From positions 1-64,000 of the forward strand of contig PDZX01000015.1 in the NCBI GenBank assembly GCA_002753185.1: a stretch of 64,000 nt of DNA. The letters are read 5' to 3'. The notes beneath the pieces are model-generated. The model was not told the DNA's origin, made no database searches, and saw only the letters and a program-made list of their open reading frames with translations. This document shows, one piece after another, positions 37,872 through 48,299 of this stretch. Origin of the DNA: Magnetococcales bacterium WMHbin3. GTDB taxonomy: Bacteria; Pseudomonadota; Magnetococcia; Magnetococcales; Magnetaquicoccaceae. A program made the translations under genes and the position numbers. The number at the start of each line of letters is the position of its first letter. The stretch's first letter is position 1.

Positions 37872-37906
37872 CAGATTAGCAACAACCGCTTTGGTTGTCA
37901 ATCTGC
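37872..37906. promoter_or_regulatory. Inverted repeat upstream of the PemK-type module
   Basis: CAGATT and ACAACC pair with GGTTGT and AATCTG around a five-base centre, with a small bulge. It lies between the antitoxin-like gene and the rarA stop and could be an autoregulatory operator or a hairpin at the end of rarA. Confidence 0.35.
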
Positions 37907-39226
37907 TTTTTCCCGATTCTTCAACCGCTTCCAGAAGGCCAGCCGCTTGCCGATCTCGCGTTCGAAACCCCGTTCGACAGACTGGTAAAAAGATTGGCCA
38001 CGCAGGGCATCGGGGAGATACTCCTCGGCCACGTAGGCGTTTTCGTGATCGTGGGGATAGCGGTAGTTGGCCCCGTAGCCCAGCTCCTTCATCAAACGGG
38101 TGGGGGCGTTGCGGATGTGCAAGGGGGGCATCAGATGGCCGGTGGTCTTGGCCGTGGCCAGGGCGGCCTGATAGGCGAGATAAACCGAATTGCTCTTCGG
38201 CGCGGTGGCAAGGTAAATCACCGCCTGCGCCAATGCCAGCTCCCCCTCCGGCGCGCCCAGGAAATGAAAAGCGTCCCTGGCATGCAGGGCCACCGCCAAC
38301 GCCTGCGGATCGGCGTTGCCGATGTCCTCACTGGCAAAGCGGATCAACCGCCGCGCCACGTACAAACCATCCTCCCCACCAGCCAGCATGCGCGCCAGCC
38401 AATACAGGGAGGCGTCCGCGTCCGAACCGCGCAAGGATTTATGCAAGGCGGAGATGAGATTATAATGCGCTTCGCCAGCCCGGTCGTACAAGGCGGAACG
38501 GCGTTGACAACTGGTGAAAAAATCCTCCAGAGTCAACTCACGGGGGCGGGTTGTCACCCGGCTTACCGTCACCAGGGTCTCCAGCAGATTGAGGGCATAA
38601 CGGCCATCCCCGGCGGCCTCCCTGGCAATGCGCGGCAATACCTCATCGGCGAAACGCAGTTGCAGGTTGCCAAAACCCCGCTCCCCGTCCGCCACCGCGC
38701 GGTGCAACAGCAAGAGCAAATCCTCCTCGCCAAGCGGGTTCAACACCACCACCCGGCAACGGGACAACAAGGCCTGATTGATCTCGAACGAGGGATTTTC
38801 CGTGGTGGCCCCCATCAGGGTGAGGGTGCCGTCTTCCACAACAGGCAAAAAAGCATCCTGCTGCGCCTTGTTGAAACGGTGGATTTCGTCCATGAACAAA
38901 ATCGTGCCCGTCACCATGCGGGCACGTTCCACCACGGCGCGCACCTCCTTGACCCCGGCGAAAACCGCCGACAAGGACTCGAATGGCAGGCTGGTAAGGC
39001 CCGCCACCAGGCGCGCGATGGTGGTCTTGCCGCAACCGGGCGGACCCCACAGGATCATCGATGGCAGACGTTGCGCCGCCAGCGCTTCGGTCAGCAGACG
39101 CCCCGGACCCACCAGATGGTCCTGGCCCAGCAACTCCTCCAGGGAGGCGGGGCGCATCCGGTCGGCCAGGGGAAGACCGGCCGGAGCGGTTTTGCCACCA
39201 CTCCGGCCGGATGCGACAGGCATCAA
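37898..39226 (-). CDS. rarA: Replication-associated recombination protein RarA (MgsA)
   Basis: AAA+ ATPase related to clamp loaders, acting at stalled replication forks; 442 residues (E. coli RarA 447). Walker A is WGPPGCGKTTIARL and Walker B is ILFMDEIHRFNKAQQD. The sensor 1 region is LMGATTENPSFEIN, with arginine in LLSRCRVVVL. The C-terminal MgsA tetramerisation domain contains KSLRGSDADASLYWLARML. It stands directly upstream of the PemK-type module and downstream of the OmpA-family gene, four bases after that gene's stop. Confidence 0.95.
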   Translation of the reverse strand: MMPVASGRSGGKTAPAGLPLADRMRPASLEELLGQDHLVGPGRLLTEALAAQRLPSMILWGPPGCGKTTIARLVAGLTSLPFESLSAVFAGVKEVRAVVERARMVTGTILFMDEIHRFNKAQQDAFLPVVEDGTLTLMGATTENPSFEINQALLSRCRVVVLNPLGEEDLLLLLHRAVADGERGFGNLQLRFADEVLPRIAREAAGDGRYALNLLETLVTVSRVTTRPRELTLEDFFTSCQRRSALYDRAGEAHYNLISALHKSLRGSDADASLYWLARMLAGGEDGLYVARRLIRFASEDIGNADPQALAVALHARDAFHFLGAPEGELALAQAVIYLATAPKSNSVYLAYQAALATAKTTGHLMPPLHIRNAPTRLMKELGYGANYRYPHDHENAYVAEEYLPDALRGQSFYQSVERGFEREIGKRLAFWKRLKNREKAD

Positions 39227-39230
39227 CCGA

Positions 39231-39863
39231 TCAACGGTTGGGCTTCAACTCCACGCGGCGATTCTGCGCCCGACCGTTCGGGTCCGCGTTGGAGGCGATG
39301 GGCTGGGTGTCGGCATAGCCTTGCGCCGTCATGCGGTTGGCCGCCACGCCATGGCCGGAGAGATACTTCATCACCGCATTGGCGCGGTTCTTCGAAAGCT
39401 TGTCGTTGAGCGCCTTCGAGCCGGTGCTGTCCGTGTGGCCCTGGACCTCGATGCGCAGGTCCGGATTGGCCTGCATGACCTTCACCACGTCGTTGAGCAT
39501 CGGGAAGGACTTGGCGGCGATGTCGTACTTGTTGACATTGAAGTGCAGGTTCTCCAGGACCCAGCAGCCCAGGTGATTCACCTTGGCGCCCTTCGGGGTG
39601 CCGGGGCACTTGTCCTTGTCGTCGGTCACGCCGTCTCCGTCGGAGTCCATCGGCGCGGCGGGGGGCGGCGGTTGCACCGAGCGGGTCACTTCGGCGACCG
39701 GCTTGGGCGCCGCCGGGGCTTGCGCCTGGCTGCACAGATGATGGCGATCGTGGTAGGGATCGACACACTGGCTCAAAGGCGTGGTGACACAGGCGGATAA
39801 TCCCACCGCGAGCAGTCCGGAGGCGACCAGAAGGGTCAGGTTGGAGCGTTGCATCAGTTTCAT
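39231..39863 (-). CDS. OmpA/Pal-family peptidoglycan-binding lipoprotein
   Basis: A 210-residue outer-membrane lipoprotein. The signal peptide ends in the lipobox VGLSAC (Cys near 25). A Pro-rich stretch leads to a thrombospondin type 3-like calcium loop (DSDGDGVTDDKDKCPGTP), then an OmpA_C domain with LRIEVQGHTDSTGSKALN and LSKNRANAVMKYL, the peptidoglycan-binding pattern. There is no N-terminal beta-barrel. The ATG at 39863 gives a normal lipoprotein signal; in-frame ATGs at 39878 and 39914 are less likely. It should tether the outer membrane to the wall. Confidence 0.92.
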   Translation of the reverse strand: MKLMQRSNLTLLVASGLLAVGLSACVTTPLSQCVDPYHDRHHLCSQAQAPAAPKPVAEVTRSVQPPPPAAPMDSDGDGVTDDKDKCPGTPKGAKVNHLGCWVLENLHFNVNKYDIAAKSFPMLNDVVKVMQANPDLRIEVQGHTDSTGSKALNDKLSKNRANAVMKYLSGHGVAANRMTAQGYADTQPIASNADPNGRAQNRRVELKPNR

Positions 39864-39984
39864 AGTCGAGAGTTCCATTTGCTGAAGGTTTGAATGCAAA
39901 ATCATGGATGCCATTCTCGATAATTAACTCACTCCCCATTCTTCTGTCAACACTTTTTTTCTGCCGGATTCCCAGCAGGGGCAA

Positions 39985-40014
39985 TTGACAAAAGGGACGA
40001 AGAGGGGGTAATCT
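39985..40014 (+). promoter_or_regulatory. Predicted hrcA promoter
   Basis: -35 TTGACA (39985-39990) and -10 TAATCT (40009-40014) with an 18-bp spacer, about 50 bp before the hrcA ATG. I see no canonical CIRCE element (TTAGCACTC inverted repeat) next to it. Confidence 0.5.
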
Positions 40015-40062
40015 CGCGAGATTTCATGGATCCATGGCCATTTCGGGACGACTGCTTGCCCC

Positions 40063-41118
40063 ATGTTGACCCCTCGTCAAAGCGACATCCTCAAAAAGGT
40101 GGTCGAGTCCTACATCGCCAGCGGCGAACCCGTTGGTTCGCTCACCTTGCGTCAACGGTTCCATATGGGTCTTTCCGCCGCCAGTATCCGTCATGCCATG
40201 GCGGAACTGGAGGAACTCGGCCTCCTGCATCGCGTTCACCACTCCTCCGGTCGGGCGCCCACAGAGGAGGGATTGCGGGTCTACGTGGATGCCCTGGCGC
40301 GGGTCTCCTCGCTCGCCCCCCAGGAGCGGGAGAGCATCCTCGCCGCCTGCGAGGCGGGCCGCCCGGATCCGGATCGCATGCTCGCCGAGGCCGGACGGGT
40401 GGTCTCCTCCCTGTGCGCCAACGCCTCCCTGGTGCGCCCCCTGGGGCTGGGCGGCGTCATCTTGCGCGGCATCCGTTTCATCCATCTCGACCGCACTCGC
40501 GCCGGAACCACCCGCATCATGGCCCTGCTGGTGGCCGTTACCGGGCGTATCGATTCGCGCATCTTCGACATGGAAGGCGCCTTGAGCCAGACCGACCTCG
40601 ACCACCATGGCGTCACCCTGAGCCGCCTGGTGGACGGCGTGCCCCCCCTGGAGGCCAGGCAGCGTCTGCGCATGGCCGTCGATCGGGGCGAACGGGACCT
40701 GCGTCTGTTGTGCGGCAATCTCCTGGCCGCGCCGGTCTTCGGTGCGCCCGGCGAGGAGTTGATCGTCAACGGACGCATGCATCTGCTCCCTGCCTTCGGC
40801 GCCGAGCATGCCACCGCCCTGGTCCTGCGCCGCGCCCACGAGGCCATGCTCCTCATCGAGGAGAAACGCCGTCTGTCGATGCTGCTCGACCTCTGCCTGG
40901 AAACTCCGGGCGTACGTCTGTTCATTGGCGCCGGCGCGGCGTTGGGCGATGGTTGCGCCGTGGTGGCCTCCAGTTTCACCGGTCCCGCCAGCACCAGTCC
41001 GGGGGCCATCGGCGTTCTGGGGCCTACCCGCCTCGATTATGCCCATGTCATCCCGCTGGTCGAATTCACGGCCAAGGTCCTCAGCGCCCGTCTCGCCGAC
41101 GCCGAAACCCCCTTGTGA
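40063..41118 (+). CDS. hrcA: Heat-inducible transcription repressor HrcA
   Basis: Repressor of class I heat-shock genes, 351 residues. The N-terminal winged helix has LTPRQSDILKKVVESYI and the family's SAASIRHAMAELEELGLLH recognition segment, followed by HHSSGRAPTEEGLRVYVD. The GAF-like middle and C-terminal domains are complete (GVIGVLGPTRLDYAHVIPLV-type end). First gene of hrcA-grpE-dnaK-dnaJ. HrcA normally binds CIRCE, which I could not find in the spacers of this operon. Confidence 0.95.
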   Translation: MLTPRQSDILKKVVESYIASGEPVGSLTLRQRFHMGLSAASIRHAMAELEELGLLHRVHHSSGRAPTEEGLRVYVDALARVSSLAPQERESILAACEAGRPDPDRMLAEAGRVVSSLCANASLVRPLGLGGVILRGIRFIHLDRTRAGTTRIMALLVAVTGRIDSRIFDMEGALSQTDLDHHGVTLSRLVDGVPPLEARQRLRMAVDRGERDLRLLCGNLLAAPVFGAPGEELIVNGRMHLLPAFGAEHATALVLRRAHEAMLLIEEKRRLSMLLDLCLETPGVRLFIGAGAALGDGCAVVASSFTGPASTSPGAIGVLGPTRLDYAHVIPLVEFTAKVLSARLADAETPL

Positions 41119-41153
41119 CGCCCCCTTCCTTCAAACCGCATCGAGATTGCCTT

Positions 41154-41798
41154 ATGTCCAAGAAATTTTCAGAATCCCCCGTGGACTCCAACGAGCCGAC
41201 CCCCACCGACGAGGAGTTCGTCGCCGACACCGCCGGGGAAGAGACCGGTTCGGATGCGACCCCCGCAGATGACGCCGCTGACCGGGATGGATATGTCTCT
41301 CCCATGGAGATGCTCATCCAGGCCCAGGCCAAGGCCGAGGAGTACCGCAACGACTATCTGCGCGCCGTGGCCGACATGCGCAATCTGCGCCAGCGCACCG
41401 AGCGGGAGATGCAAAACGCCCGGCAGTATGCCGTCGAGGCCTTCGCCAAGGATCTGCTGCAGGTCGCCGACAACCTGGAGCGCGCCCTGGCCGCCGTGCC
41501 CGCTGGCGGCGATCCGGCCATCACCGCCATCACCGATGGTGTCCGCATGGTGGCGACCGGACTGGACAGCACCTTCAAGCGCCACGGGGTCACCCGCATT
41601 CAGGCCCTTTCCGCGCCCTTCGATCCCAATCTCCATCAGGCCGTGATGCAGGTCGAGGACGGTTCGGTCCCTTCTGGCACCGTGGTGCGGGAGTTGCAGT
41701 CCGGTTATCTGCTCAACAATCGGCTCCTGCGTCCCTCGATGGTCGGCGTCTCCTTGCAGGCCGCCCAAGTGGAGAATTCTTCCCCGCCGGACTCTTGA
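41154..41798 (+). CDS. grpE: Nucleotide exchange factor GrpE
   Basis: Releases ADP from DnaK. Its 214 residues comprise an acidic, disordered N-terminus (1-45), a long dimerising helix (AKAEEYRNDYLRAVADMRNL) and the C-terminal beta domain with the signature FDPNLHQAVMQVEDGSVPSG. The frame is open far upstream through hrcA in another register; the ATG at 41154 is the correct start by homology and follows hrcA by 35 bp. Confidence 0.95.
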   Translation: MSKKFSESPVDSNEPTPTDEEFVADTAGEETGSDATPADDAADRDGYVSPMEMLIQAQAKAEEYRNDYLRAVADMRNLRQRTEREMQNARQYAVEAFAKDLLQVADNLERALAAVPAGGDPAITAITDGVRMVATGLDSTFKRHGVTRIQALSAPFDPNLHQAVMQVEDGSVPSGTVVRELQSGYLLNNRLLRPSMVGVSLQAAQVENSSPPDS

Positions 41799-41823
41799 CA
41801 AGCCGGTGGGCGATGCCCATATC
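41794..41823 (+). promoter_or_regulatory. Predicted sigma-32 heat-shock promoter before dnaK
   Basis: CTTGACA (41794-41800), a 15-bp spacer and CCCATAT (41816-41822) match the E. coli sigma-32 pattern (CTTGAAA, 11-16 bp, CCCCATnT). It overlaps the end of grpE and lies about 55 bp before the dnaK ATG, which would let dnaK-dnaJ be induced on their own. Confidence 0.65.
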
Positions 41824-41878
41824 TAGCCCGTCACAAGGATTCGTCCCATTTTAGGCATGCACTCGAGGGAATTATATC

Positions 41879-43816
41879 ATGGGTAAAGTCATCGGTATTG
41901 ATCTGGGCACCACCAACTCCTGCGTTGCCATCATGGAGAGCGGGGACCCCAAGGTGATCGAAAACAGCGAAGGGAGTCGCACCACCCCTTCCATGGTTGC
42001 CTTCACCTCCAGCAACGAGCGTCTGGTCGGTCAGTCGGCCAAGCGGCAGGCGGTCACCAATCCCAAGAATACGCTTTTCGCCATCAAGCGGCTCATTGGC
42101 CGCCGTTTCGACGATCCCATGACCCAGAGGGACAAGAAGCTCGTTCCCTATGAGATCATCAAGGCCGACAACGGCGATGCCTGGGTGCGCGCCGCCGACA
42201 AGAAGACCAGCCCCTCCGAGGTCTCGGCCATGATCCTCCAGAAGATGAAGCAGACTGCCGAGGATTATCTGGGCGAAAAGGTCACCGATGCCGTCATCAC
42301 CGTCCCGGCCTACTTCAACGACGCCCAGCGTCAGGCCACCAAGGACGCGGGCCGCATCGCCGGACTCAACGTCCTGCGCATCATCAACGAACCCACCGCC
42401 GCAGCCCTCGCCTACGGCCTGGACAAGAAGGGCAACCAGACCATCGCCGTCTACGACCTGGGTGGTGGCACCTTCGACATCTCCATTCTCGACATCGGCG
42501 ATGGCGTCTTCGAGGTGAAGTCCACCAATGGCGACACCTTCCTTGGTGGCGAGGATTTCGATTACGCCATCATCCAGTATCTGGCCGACACCTTCCAGAA
42601 GGAGACCGGCATCAATCTGCGTCAGGACAACATGGCCCTGCAGCGTCTCAAGGAGGCGGCGGAAAAGGCCAAGATCGAGCTGTCCAACAGCACCCAGACC
42701 GATGTCAATCTTCCCTTCATCACCGCCGACGCCAGTGGTCCCAAGCATCTCAACATCACCCTCTCCCGCGCCAAGCTGGAGTCCCTGATCGATGACCTGC
42801 TGCAACGCACCCTGGACCCCTGCCGCACCGCCTTGCGCGATGCCGGCATCTCCACCCGTGAGGTGCATGAGGTCATCCTGGTGGGCGGCATGACCCGCAT
42901 GCCCAAGGTGCAGAGTCTGGTCGCCGAGTTCTTCGGCAAGGATCCCCACAAGGGGGTCAATCCCGACGAGGTGGTGGCCGTTGGCGCCGCCATTCAGGGT
43001 GGCGTGCTCAAGGGCGAGGTCAAGGATGTCCTGTTGCTCGACGTCACGCCGCTCTCCCTGGGCATCGAGACCCTCGGCGGGATCTTCACCAAGCTGATCG
43101 ACAAGAACACCACCGTCCCCACCAAGAAGTCGCAGGTCTTTTCCACCGCCACGGACAGCCAGTCGGCTGTCACCATTCGCGTGGCCCAGGGCGAGCGGGA
43201 GATGTTCGCCGACAACAAGCTGCTCGGCCAGTTCGATCTGGTGGGCATCCCGCCCGCCCCGCGCGGCGTTCCCCAGATCGAGGTCACCTTCGACATCGAC
43301 GCCAACGGTTTGGTGCATGTCGGGGCCAAGGACAAGGGCACCGGACGGGAGCAGTCCATCAAGATCCAGGCCTCCGGTGGTCTGAACCAGGCCGAAATCG
43401 ACAAAATGGTCCGTGACGCCGAGGCCCATGCCAGCGAGGACGCCAAGAAGCGTCGTCTCATCGACGCGCGCAATCACGGCGACTCCCTGGTCTATTCCAC
43501 CGAAAAGAGCCTCAAGGAGCATGGCGACAAGATCGATGCCGCCACCAAACAGGCCATCGAGGGCGCCACGACCGCGTTGAAGGATGTCCTGAACGGCGAG
43601 GACGCCGAGGCGATCGAACAGAAGACCCAGGCCCTGATGGAGGCCTCCCTCAAGCTGGGCGAGGCGGTTTACAAGGATCAGGCGGGTCCGGGTGGCCCGG
43701 ATTTCGGTGGCGCCGCCGGTGGTGGTCCGGGTGGGCAACAGCAATCCGGTTTCCACAAGCCGGAGGACGTGGTGGAAGCCGATTACGAGGAAGTGCATAC
43801 GGATAAAGGCAAATAA
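41879..43816 (+). CDS. dnaK: Chaperone protein DnaK (Hsp70)
   Basis: ATP-driven Hsp70 chaperone of 645 residues. The nucleotide-binding domain has [34 protein letters not shown] and [14 protein letters not shown]. The substrate-binding domain has [14 protein letters not shown] and the lid follows. The C-terminus is Gly-rich, then EVHTDKGK, close to the EEVKDKK-type tail. AGGGAA precedes the ATG. Its TAA overlaps the dnaJ ATG by one base. Confidence 0.98.
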   Translation: MGKVIGIDLGTTNSCVAIMESGDPKVIENSEGSRTTPSMVAFTSSNERLVGQSAKRQAVTNPKNTLFAIKRLIGRRFDDPMTQRDKKLVPYEIIKADNGDAWVRAADKKTSPSEVSAMILQKMKQTAEDYLGEKVTDAVITVPAYFNDAQRQATKDAGRIAGLNVLRIINEPTAAALAYGLDKKGNQTIAVYDLGGGTFDISILDIGDGVFEVKSTNGDTFLGGEDFDYAIIQYLADTFQKETGINLRQDNMALQRLKEAAEKAKIELSNSTQTDVNLPFITADASGPKHLNITLSRAKLESLIDDLLQRTLDPCRTALRDAGISTREVHEVILVGGMTRMPKVQSLVAEFFGKDPHKGVNPDEVVAVGAAIQGGVLKGEVKDVLLLDVTPLSLGIETLGGIFTKLIDKNTTVPTKKSQVFSTATDSQSAVTIRVAQGEREMFADNKLLGQFDLVGIPPAPRGVPQIEVTFDIDANGLVHVGAKDKGTGREQSIKIQASGGLNQAEIDKMVRDAEAHASEDAKKRRLIDARNHGDSLVYSTEKSLKEHGDKIDAATKQAIEGATTALKDVLNGEDAEAIEQKTQALMEASLKLGEAVYKDQAGPGGPDFGGAAGGGPGGQQQSGFHKPEDVVEADYEEVHTDKGK

Positions 43817-44952
43817 TGGCCAACGATTTTTACGAAACGCTCGGCGTCTCCCGCACCGCGTCGGACGCCGACATCAAGCAGGCCTACCGCAAGCTGGCCA
43901 TGCAGCTCCACCCGGATCGCAATCCGGGCGACAAGACCGCCGAGGCCAAATTCAAGGAGATCAACGCGGCTTACGAGGTGCTCAAGGACCAGAAGAAGCG
44001 GGCCATTTACGACCAGTTCGGACACGCCGGCTTGAATCAGCAGGCCGGTGGTGGTGGTTATTCCGGGGATCCTTCCGGGTTTGGTGGTGGTTTCGGGGAC
44101 ATCTTCGAGGAGTTTTTCGGCGACATTTTCGGCGGGGGTCGTGCCAGCCGGGGTGGTCCGCAGAAGGGCGAGGATTTCCGCTACGACATGTCCATCTCCC
44201 TGGAGACCGTCATGAACGGCGCCACGGAGCGTATCCGCATTCCGGCCATCGAGCGGTGCGAGACCTGTCGCGGCAGTGGCGCCAAGCCGGGCAGTGGTCC
44301 GGAAAATTGTTCCTCTTGTAGCGGTTCCGGGCAGATTCGTACCCAGCAGGGGTTCTTTTCCATTTCACGGCCCTGTCCCACCTGTCGCGGGCAGGGTCGC
44401 ATCATTCGCAATCCCTGTCACGACTGTCAGGGTCAGGGGCGCACCCGTTCCGAAAAGACCCTGACGGTCAAGATTCCCCCCGGTGTGGAGACCGGCACCC
44501 GCATCCGTTTGAGCGGGGAGGGAGGTGCGGGTCCCCAGGGGGGGCCGGCGGGGGATTTGTACATCATCATCGATGTCGCCCATCATCCGATTTTCGAGCG
44601 TTTCGGGCCGGATTTGCTTTGTCATGCCCCGATCACCTTTCCGCAGGCCGCCCTGGGTGGCAAGCTGGAGGTTCCCACCCTGGTGGGGCGGGCCATCGTC
44701 ACGGTGCCGCCCGGAGTGCAGACCGGCAAGCGGCTGGTGTTGCGCGGCAAGGGGTTGCCCCATCTGAATCGTCCGGGGATGTTCGGCGATCTGGTGGTGG
44801 AGGTGCGCGTGGAGACGCCCGTCACCTTGAGCAAGCGGCAGAAGGAGCTGTTGCAGGAGTTCGAGGCCCTGTCCAATCAGGAGTCCCAGCCCGAATCGCA
44901 CTCGTTTTTGGGTCGGGTGAAGGATTTCCTCGACAAGATGTCATCCAAGTAA
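43816..44952 (+). CDS. dnaJ: Chaperone protein DnaJ (Hsp40)
   Basis: Co-chaperone that delivers clients to DnaK and stimulates its ATPase. Its 378 residues comprise a J domain with HPD in [12 protein letters not shown], a Gly/Phe-rich region ([19 protein letters not shown]) and a zinc domain with four motifs [24 protein letters not shown] and CHDCQGQG. The C-terminal substrate domains are complete ([17 protein letters not shown]). It is translationally coupled to dnaK. Confidence 0.98.
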   Translation: MANDFYETLGVSRTASDADIKQAYRKLAMQLHPDRNPGDKTAEAKFKEINAAYEVLKDQKKRAIYDQFGHAGLNQQAGGGGYSGDPSGFGGGFGDIFEEFFGDIFGGGRASRGGPQKGEDFRYDMSISLETVMNGATERIRIPAIERCETCRGSGAKPGSGPENCSSCSGSGQIRTQQGFFSISRPCPTCRGQGRIIRNPCHDCQGQGRTRSEKTLTVKIPPGVETGTRIRLSGEGGAGPQGGPAGDLYIIIDVAHHPIFERFGPDLLCHAPITFPQAALGGKLEVPTLVGRAIVTVPPGVQTGKRLVLRGKGLPHLNRPGMFGDLVVEVRVETPVTLSKRQKELLQEFEALSNQESQPESHSFLGRVKDFLDKMSSK

Positions 44953-45783
<831 letters not shown>

Positions 45784-45902
45784 AAAACCTGGCAAAATTA
45801 AATATCGGGAACTTTTGCTCCAAAGATTCTGTCAAACTCCGGCAAATAGGCTAAAAACAGTGTGCAACGTGAATGAACGTCGATTTGTGAAAGGAGACGA
45901 CC

Positions 45903-46154
45903 ATGAGAATCGGAAATTACTCCCTGGCCCTGGACGATAACGGATTGTGCCACGGCGCGCAAAGCCGGGTCCACATCGAGCTGGGTGACAACGGCTACAG
46001 CGTCTGTCGTAGCGATCATTCCATCATCGGCGACTGCCTGTTCGAGGGGATCCAGGACCTCGGCATCGCCCAGGAGTTGACCGAGATGCTCCTCGGTGAA
46101 CTGGAGAACAAAATGCTCCTCGCCCAACGCAATCCCTGCCTGGTCTTCGGCTGA
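45903..46154 (+). CDS. Small conserved-looking hypothetical protein
   Basis: An 83-residue protein that I do not recognise. MRIGNYSLALDDNGLCHGAQ at the start and a C-terminal helix (AQELTEMLLGELENKMLLAQ) suggest a compact alpha/beta fold. It has three cysteines and no membrane segment. AAAGGAGA just before the ATG is one of the strongest ribosome sites in the window, and an intrinsic terminator follows, so it looks like a short, well-expressed gene, probably on its own transcript (120 bp separate it from dapB). Confidence 0.65.
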   Translation: MRIGNYSLALDDNGLCHGAQSRVHIELGDNGYSVCRSDHSIIGDCLFEGIQDLGIAQELTEMLLGELENKMLLAQRNPCLVFG

Positions 46155-46178
46155 CCACCCGGCAGGAACCGGGATGAA

Positions 46179-46214
46179 AAACGCCGGGGCACCCTTGCCC
46201 CGGCGTTTTTTTTT
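46179..46214 (+). terminator. Intrinsic terminator
   Basis: A perfect 10-bp GC-rich stem (46181-46190 with 46197-46206) encloses a six-base loop and is followed by a run of eight or more T (46206-46214). It ends the transcript of the 83-codon gene. Confidence 0.9.
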
Positions 46215-46304
46215 ATGCCCGGTTGCCTCTTGCGCACCATTTCGTTATCTTGTCCGGCAATGAGATCGTGGTCCCCTCTCCACCAACCAGATAAAGATGC
46301 CGCC

Positions 46305-46655
46305 ATGGAAAGCATAGAAGTCGCCAATATCAAGCCCGGTCAAAGCGTCACCCTCGATTTCGGCAACAAGACGCCGATTCTCACCCGTCTGGAGGAACCC
46401 CGGAAATTCAAGATCGAGGAGTGGTATCCCGAAGAGCGGGAGATCTGGCTCCTGGATGACGTGATTGCCGAGGACGAACCCTTGCGCTACTGCTTCGATC
46501 CGAAACTGACCCTGGCCGAGGCCCTCAGGGCCGATCAGAAGATCTTCGGACAAAACAGGAAACTGTTCGATTTCATGGGCCGGGTGGTCGGCGGGATCGA
46601 GATGGAGGAGGAAGAGGAAGACGAGGAGGGGGAAGACGAGGACGATGGTGGTTGA
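46305..46655 (+). CDS. Hypothetical protein with an acidic C-terminal tail
   Basis: A 116-residue protein without a recognised domain. The N-terminal 95 residues look globular (IKPGQSVTLDFGNKTPI, ADQKIFGQNRKLFDFMGRVV). The last 20 are almost entirely Glu and Asp. The ATG at 46305 starts a compact protein; an in-frame extension back to 46215 overlaps the terminator's T-tract. Its 3' end overlaps the likely trpF start by 11 bp, and the Glu/Asp codons there (GAGGAGG) also serve as trpF's ribosome site. Confidence 0.65.
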   Translation: MESIEVANIKPGQSVTLDFGNKTPILTRLEEPRKFKIEEWYPEEREIWLLDDVIAEDEPLRYCFDPKLTLAEALRADQKIFGQNRKLFDFMGRVVGGIEMEEEEEDEEGEDEDDGG

Positions 46656-47334
46656 CCCCGCCGCGCGCCTCGATGCCGGGATCATGAACCGATCCGCCCC
46701 TTGCCAGGCGTTGCCCCGCGTCAAGATCTGCGGCATCACCAGCGTTGAGGATGCCCTGGCGGCGGTGGCGGCCGGAGCGGACGCTTTGGGATTCGTTTTT
46801 TATGCCCGTTCCAAGCGGTATATCCCGCCACGTCGGGCCATGAGGATCCTTGGCCGCCTCCCTCCGTTCGTCACCAGCATCGGCCTGTTCGTCAACGCCA
46901 GCCGCGAGGAGATCGGCAAGGTGGTCGCCGAGTGCCGCCTGGATGCGATCCAGTTGCATGGCGATGAGGCGCCAGGCGAGTGCCGGGGATTGCCTGGCCG
47001 GGTGATCAAGGCGATCCGGGTGGCGGGCGCGGAGGACCTGCATGGCATGGAGCGGTATCCGGTCTCCGCCATTCTTCTGGATGCCAAGAGCGAGACCCAT
47101 TACGGGGGCACCGGACGCGCCTTCGACTGGAACCTGCTGGAGGGGTTTCAATCCCCGTTGCCGCTGATCCTGGCGGGGGGCCTCGACCCGGACAACGTGG
47201 CCATGGCCGTGCGGCAGGTGCGTCCCTATGCCGTGGATGTCTCCAGCGGCGTGGAGTCGGCTCCCGGCGTCAAGGATCACGAACGGATGCACCTCTTTGT
47301 CCGTCGTGTCCGTCAGGCCTTCCAGGAAAGATAA
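46645..47334 (+). CDS. trpF: Phosphoribosylanthranilate isomerase
   Basis: Converts phosphoribosylanthranilate to CdRP in tryptophan synthesis. The TIM barrel of 229 residues has VKICGITSVEDALAAV (catalytic Cys), GFVFYARSKRYI, IQLHGDE, the catalytic Asp in ILLDAKSE and a phosphate-binding ILAGGLDPDNVA, then VDVSSGVESAPGVKD. Start 46645 has GAGGAGG upstream; ATG 46684 would give a length nearer the family norm. trpF is followed by accD with no trpB or trpA between them. Confidence 0.95.
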   Translation: MVVDPAARLDAGIMNRSAPCQALPRVKICGITSVEDALAAVAAGADALGFVFYARSKRYIPPRRAMRILGRLPPFVTSIGLFVNASREEIGKVVAECRLDAIQLHGDEAPGECRGLPGRVIKAIRVAGAEDLHGMERYPVSAILLDAKSETHYGGTGRAFDWNLLEGFQSPLPLILAGGLDPDNVAMAVRQVRPYAVDVSSGVESAPGVKDHERMHLFVRRVRQAFQER

Positions 47335-47357
47335 CTCACCCCAGGTGACGAGGGCAC

Positions 47358-48299
47358 ATGAATACGAATACCCCCATGAACTGGTTCAACCGGATCATCA
47401 AACCCAAGATCAAGGTGGCGGCCACCCGTGCGCAGCATCCGCCGGAAGGGTTGTGGATCAAATGCGAGCCGTGCGGTCAGACCCTGTTCCACAAGGAACT
47501 GGAACGCAATCTGCACGTCTGTCCGCACTGCAAGCGTCATTTCCGTATCAACGGCCAGGCCCGCATCGACATCACCCTGGACCCGGAGGGCCGCAAGGAA
47601 CTGTTCGCCGGCCTGCACCCCTCCGATCCTTTGAAGTTCAAGGACCTGAAACGCTACCGCGACCGTCTGCGCGAGGCCCAAAAGGAGACCGGCGTCAACG
47701 ATGCCGTGCGTCTGTTCAAGGGGACCATCAAGGGGGTGCCGGCTGTGGTGGGCGCGTTCGACTTTCAGTTCCTGGGCGGCTCCATGGGATCGGTGGTCGG
47801 GGCCAAGGTGGCGCAGGGCGCCCTGGCCGCCGCCGAGGAGGAGTGCGGTTTCGTGGTCTTTTCCGCTTCGGGCGGGGCGCGCATGCAGGAGGGGATCCTC
47901 TCCCTGATGCAGATGGCCCGTACCTCCACGGCCCTCACCCGTCTGGAGGAACTGGGGTTGCCGTTCATTTCGGTGCTGACCGATCCCACCACCGGCGGGG
48001 TCACGGCCTCCTTCGCCATGTTGGGCGACATCATCCTGGCCGAACCCAATGCCCTGATCTGTTTCGCCGGTCCCAGGGTGATCGAGCAGACCGTGCGCGA
48101 ATCCCTGCCAGAGGGGTTCCAGCGCAGCGAATACCTTCTGGAACACGGTTTTGTGGACCGCATCTGTCCGCGCAACGAAATGCGGGATCAACTGGCCGAT
48201 TTTCTCTCCCGTCTGACCCGTTCCCGGCGGGACGGCAAGCTGCGGGAGACCGGCTGGATCCATGGCGAGGAACCCAGATTGCCGTTCATCGACGCCTGA
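47358..48299 (+). CDS. accD: Acetyl-CoA carboxylase, carboxyltransferase beta subunit
   Basis: Beta half of the carboxyltransferase that makes malonyl-CoA for fatty acid synthesis. Its 313 residues (E. coli 304) have the N-terminal zinc ribbon (IKCEPCGQTLFHKELERN, then HVCPHCKRHF) and the crotonase-like core with MGSVVGAKVAQGA and FSASGGARMQEGILSLMQM, then PTTGGVTASFAMLGD. GAGGGCAC precedes the ATG. Its stop abuts the folC ATG. Confidence 0.97.
   Translation: MNTNTPMNWFNRIIKPKIKVAATRAQHPPEGLWIKCEPCGQTLFHKELERNLHVCPHCKRHFRINGQARIDITLDPEGRKELFAGLHPSDPLKFKDLKRYRDRLREAQKETGVNDAVRLFKGTIKGVPAVVGAFDFQFLGGSMGSVVGAKVAQGALAAAEEECGFVVFSASGGARMQEGILSLMQMARTSTALTRLEELGLPFISVLTDPTTGGVTASFAMLGDIILAEPNALICFAGPRVIEQTVRESLPEGFQRSEYLLEHGFVDRICPRNEMRDQLADFLSRLTRSRRDGKLRETGWIHGEEPRLPFIDA

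Noticed and set aside
39915-40062. Possible CIRCE element before hrcA
   Set aside because: TTAACTCACTC resembles one half-site, but there is no inverted GAGTGCTAA partner.
41831-43798. 655-codon minus-strand open frame opposite dnaK
   Set aside because: Long antisense frames over dnaK are a known artefact of its codon pattern.
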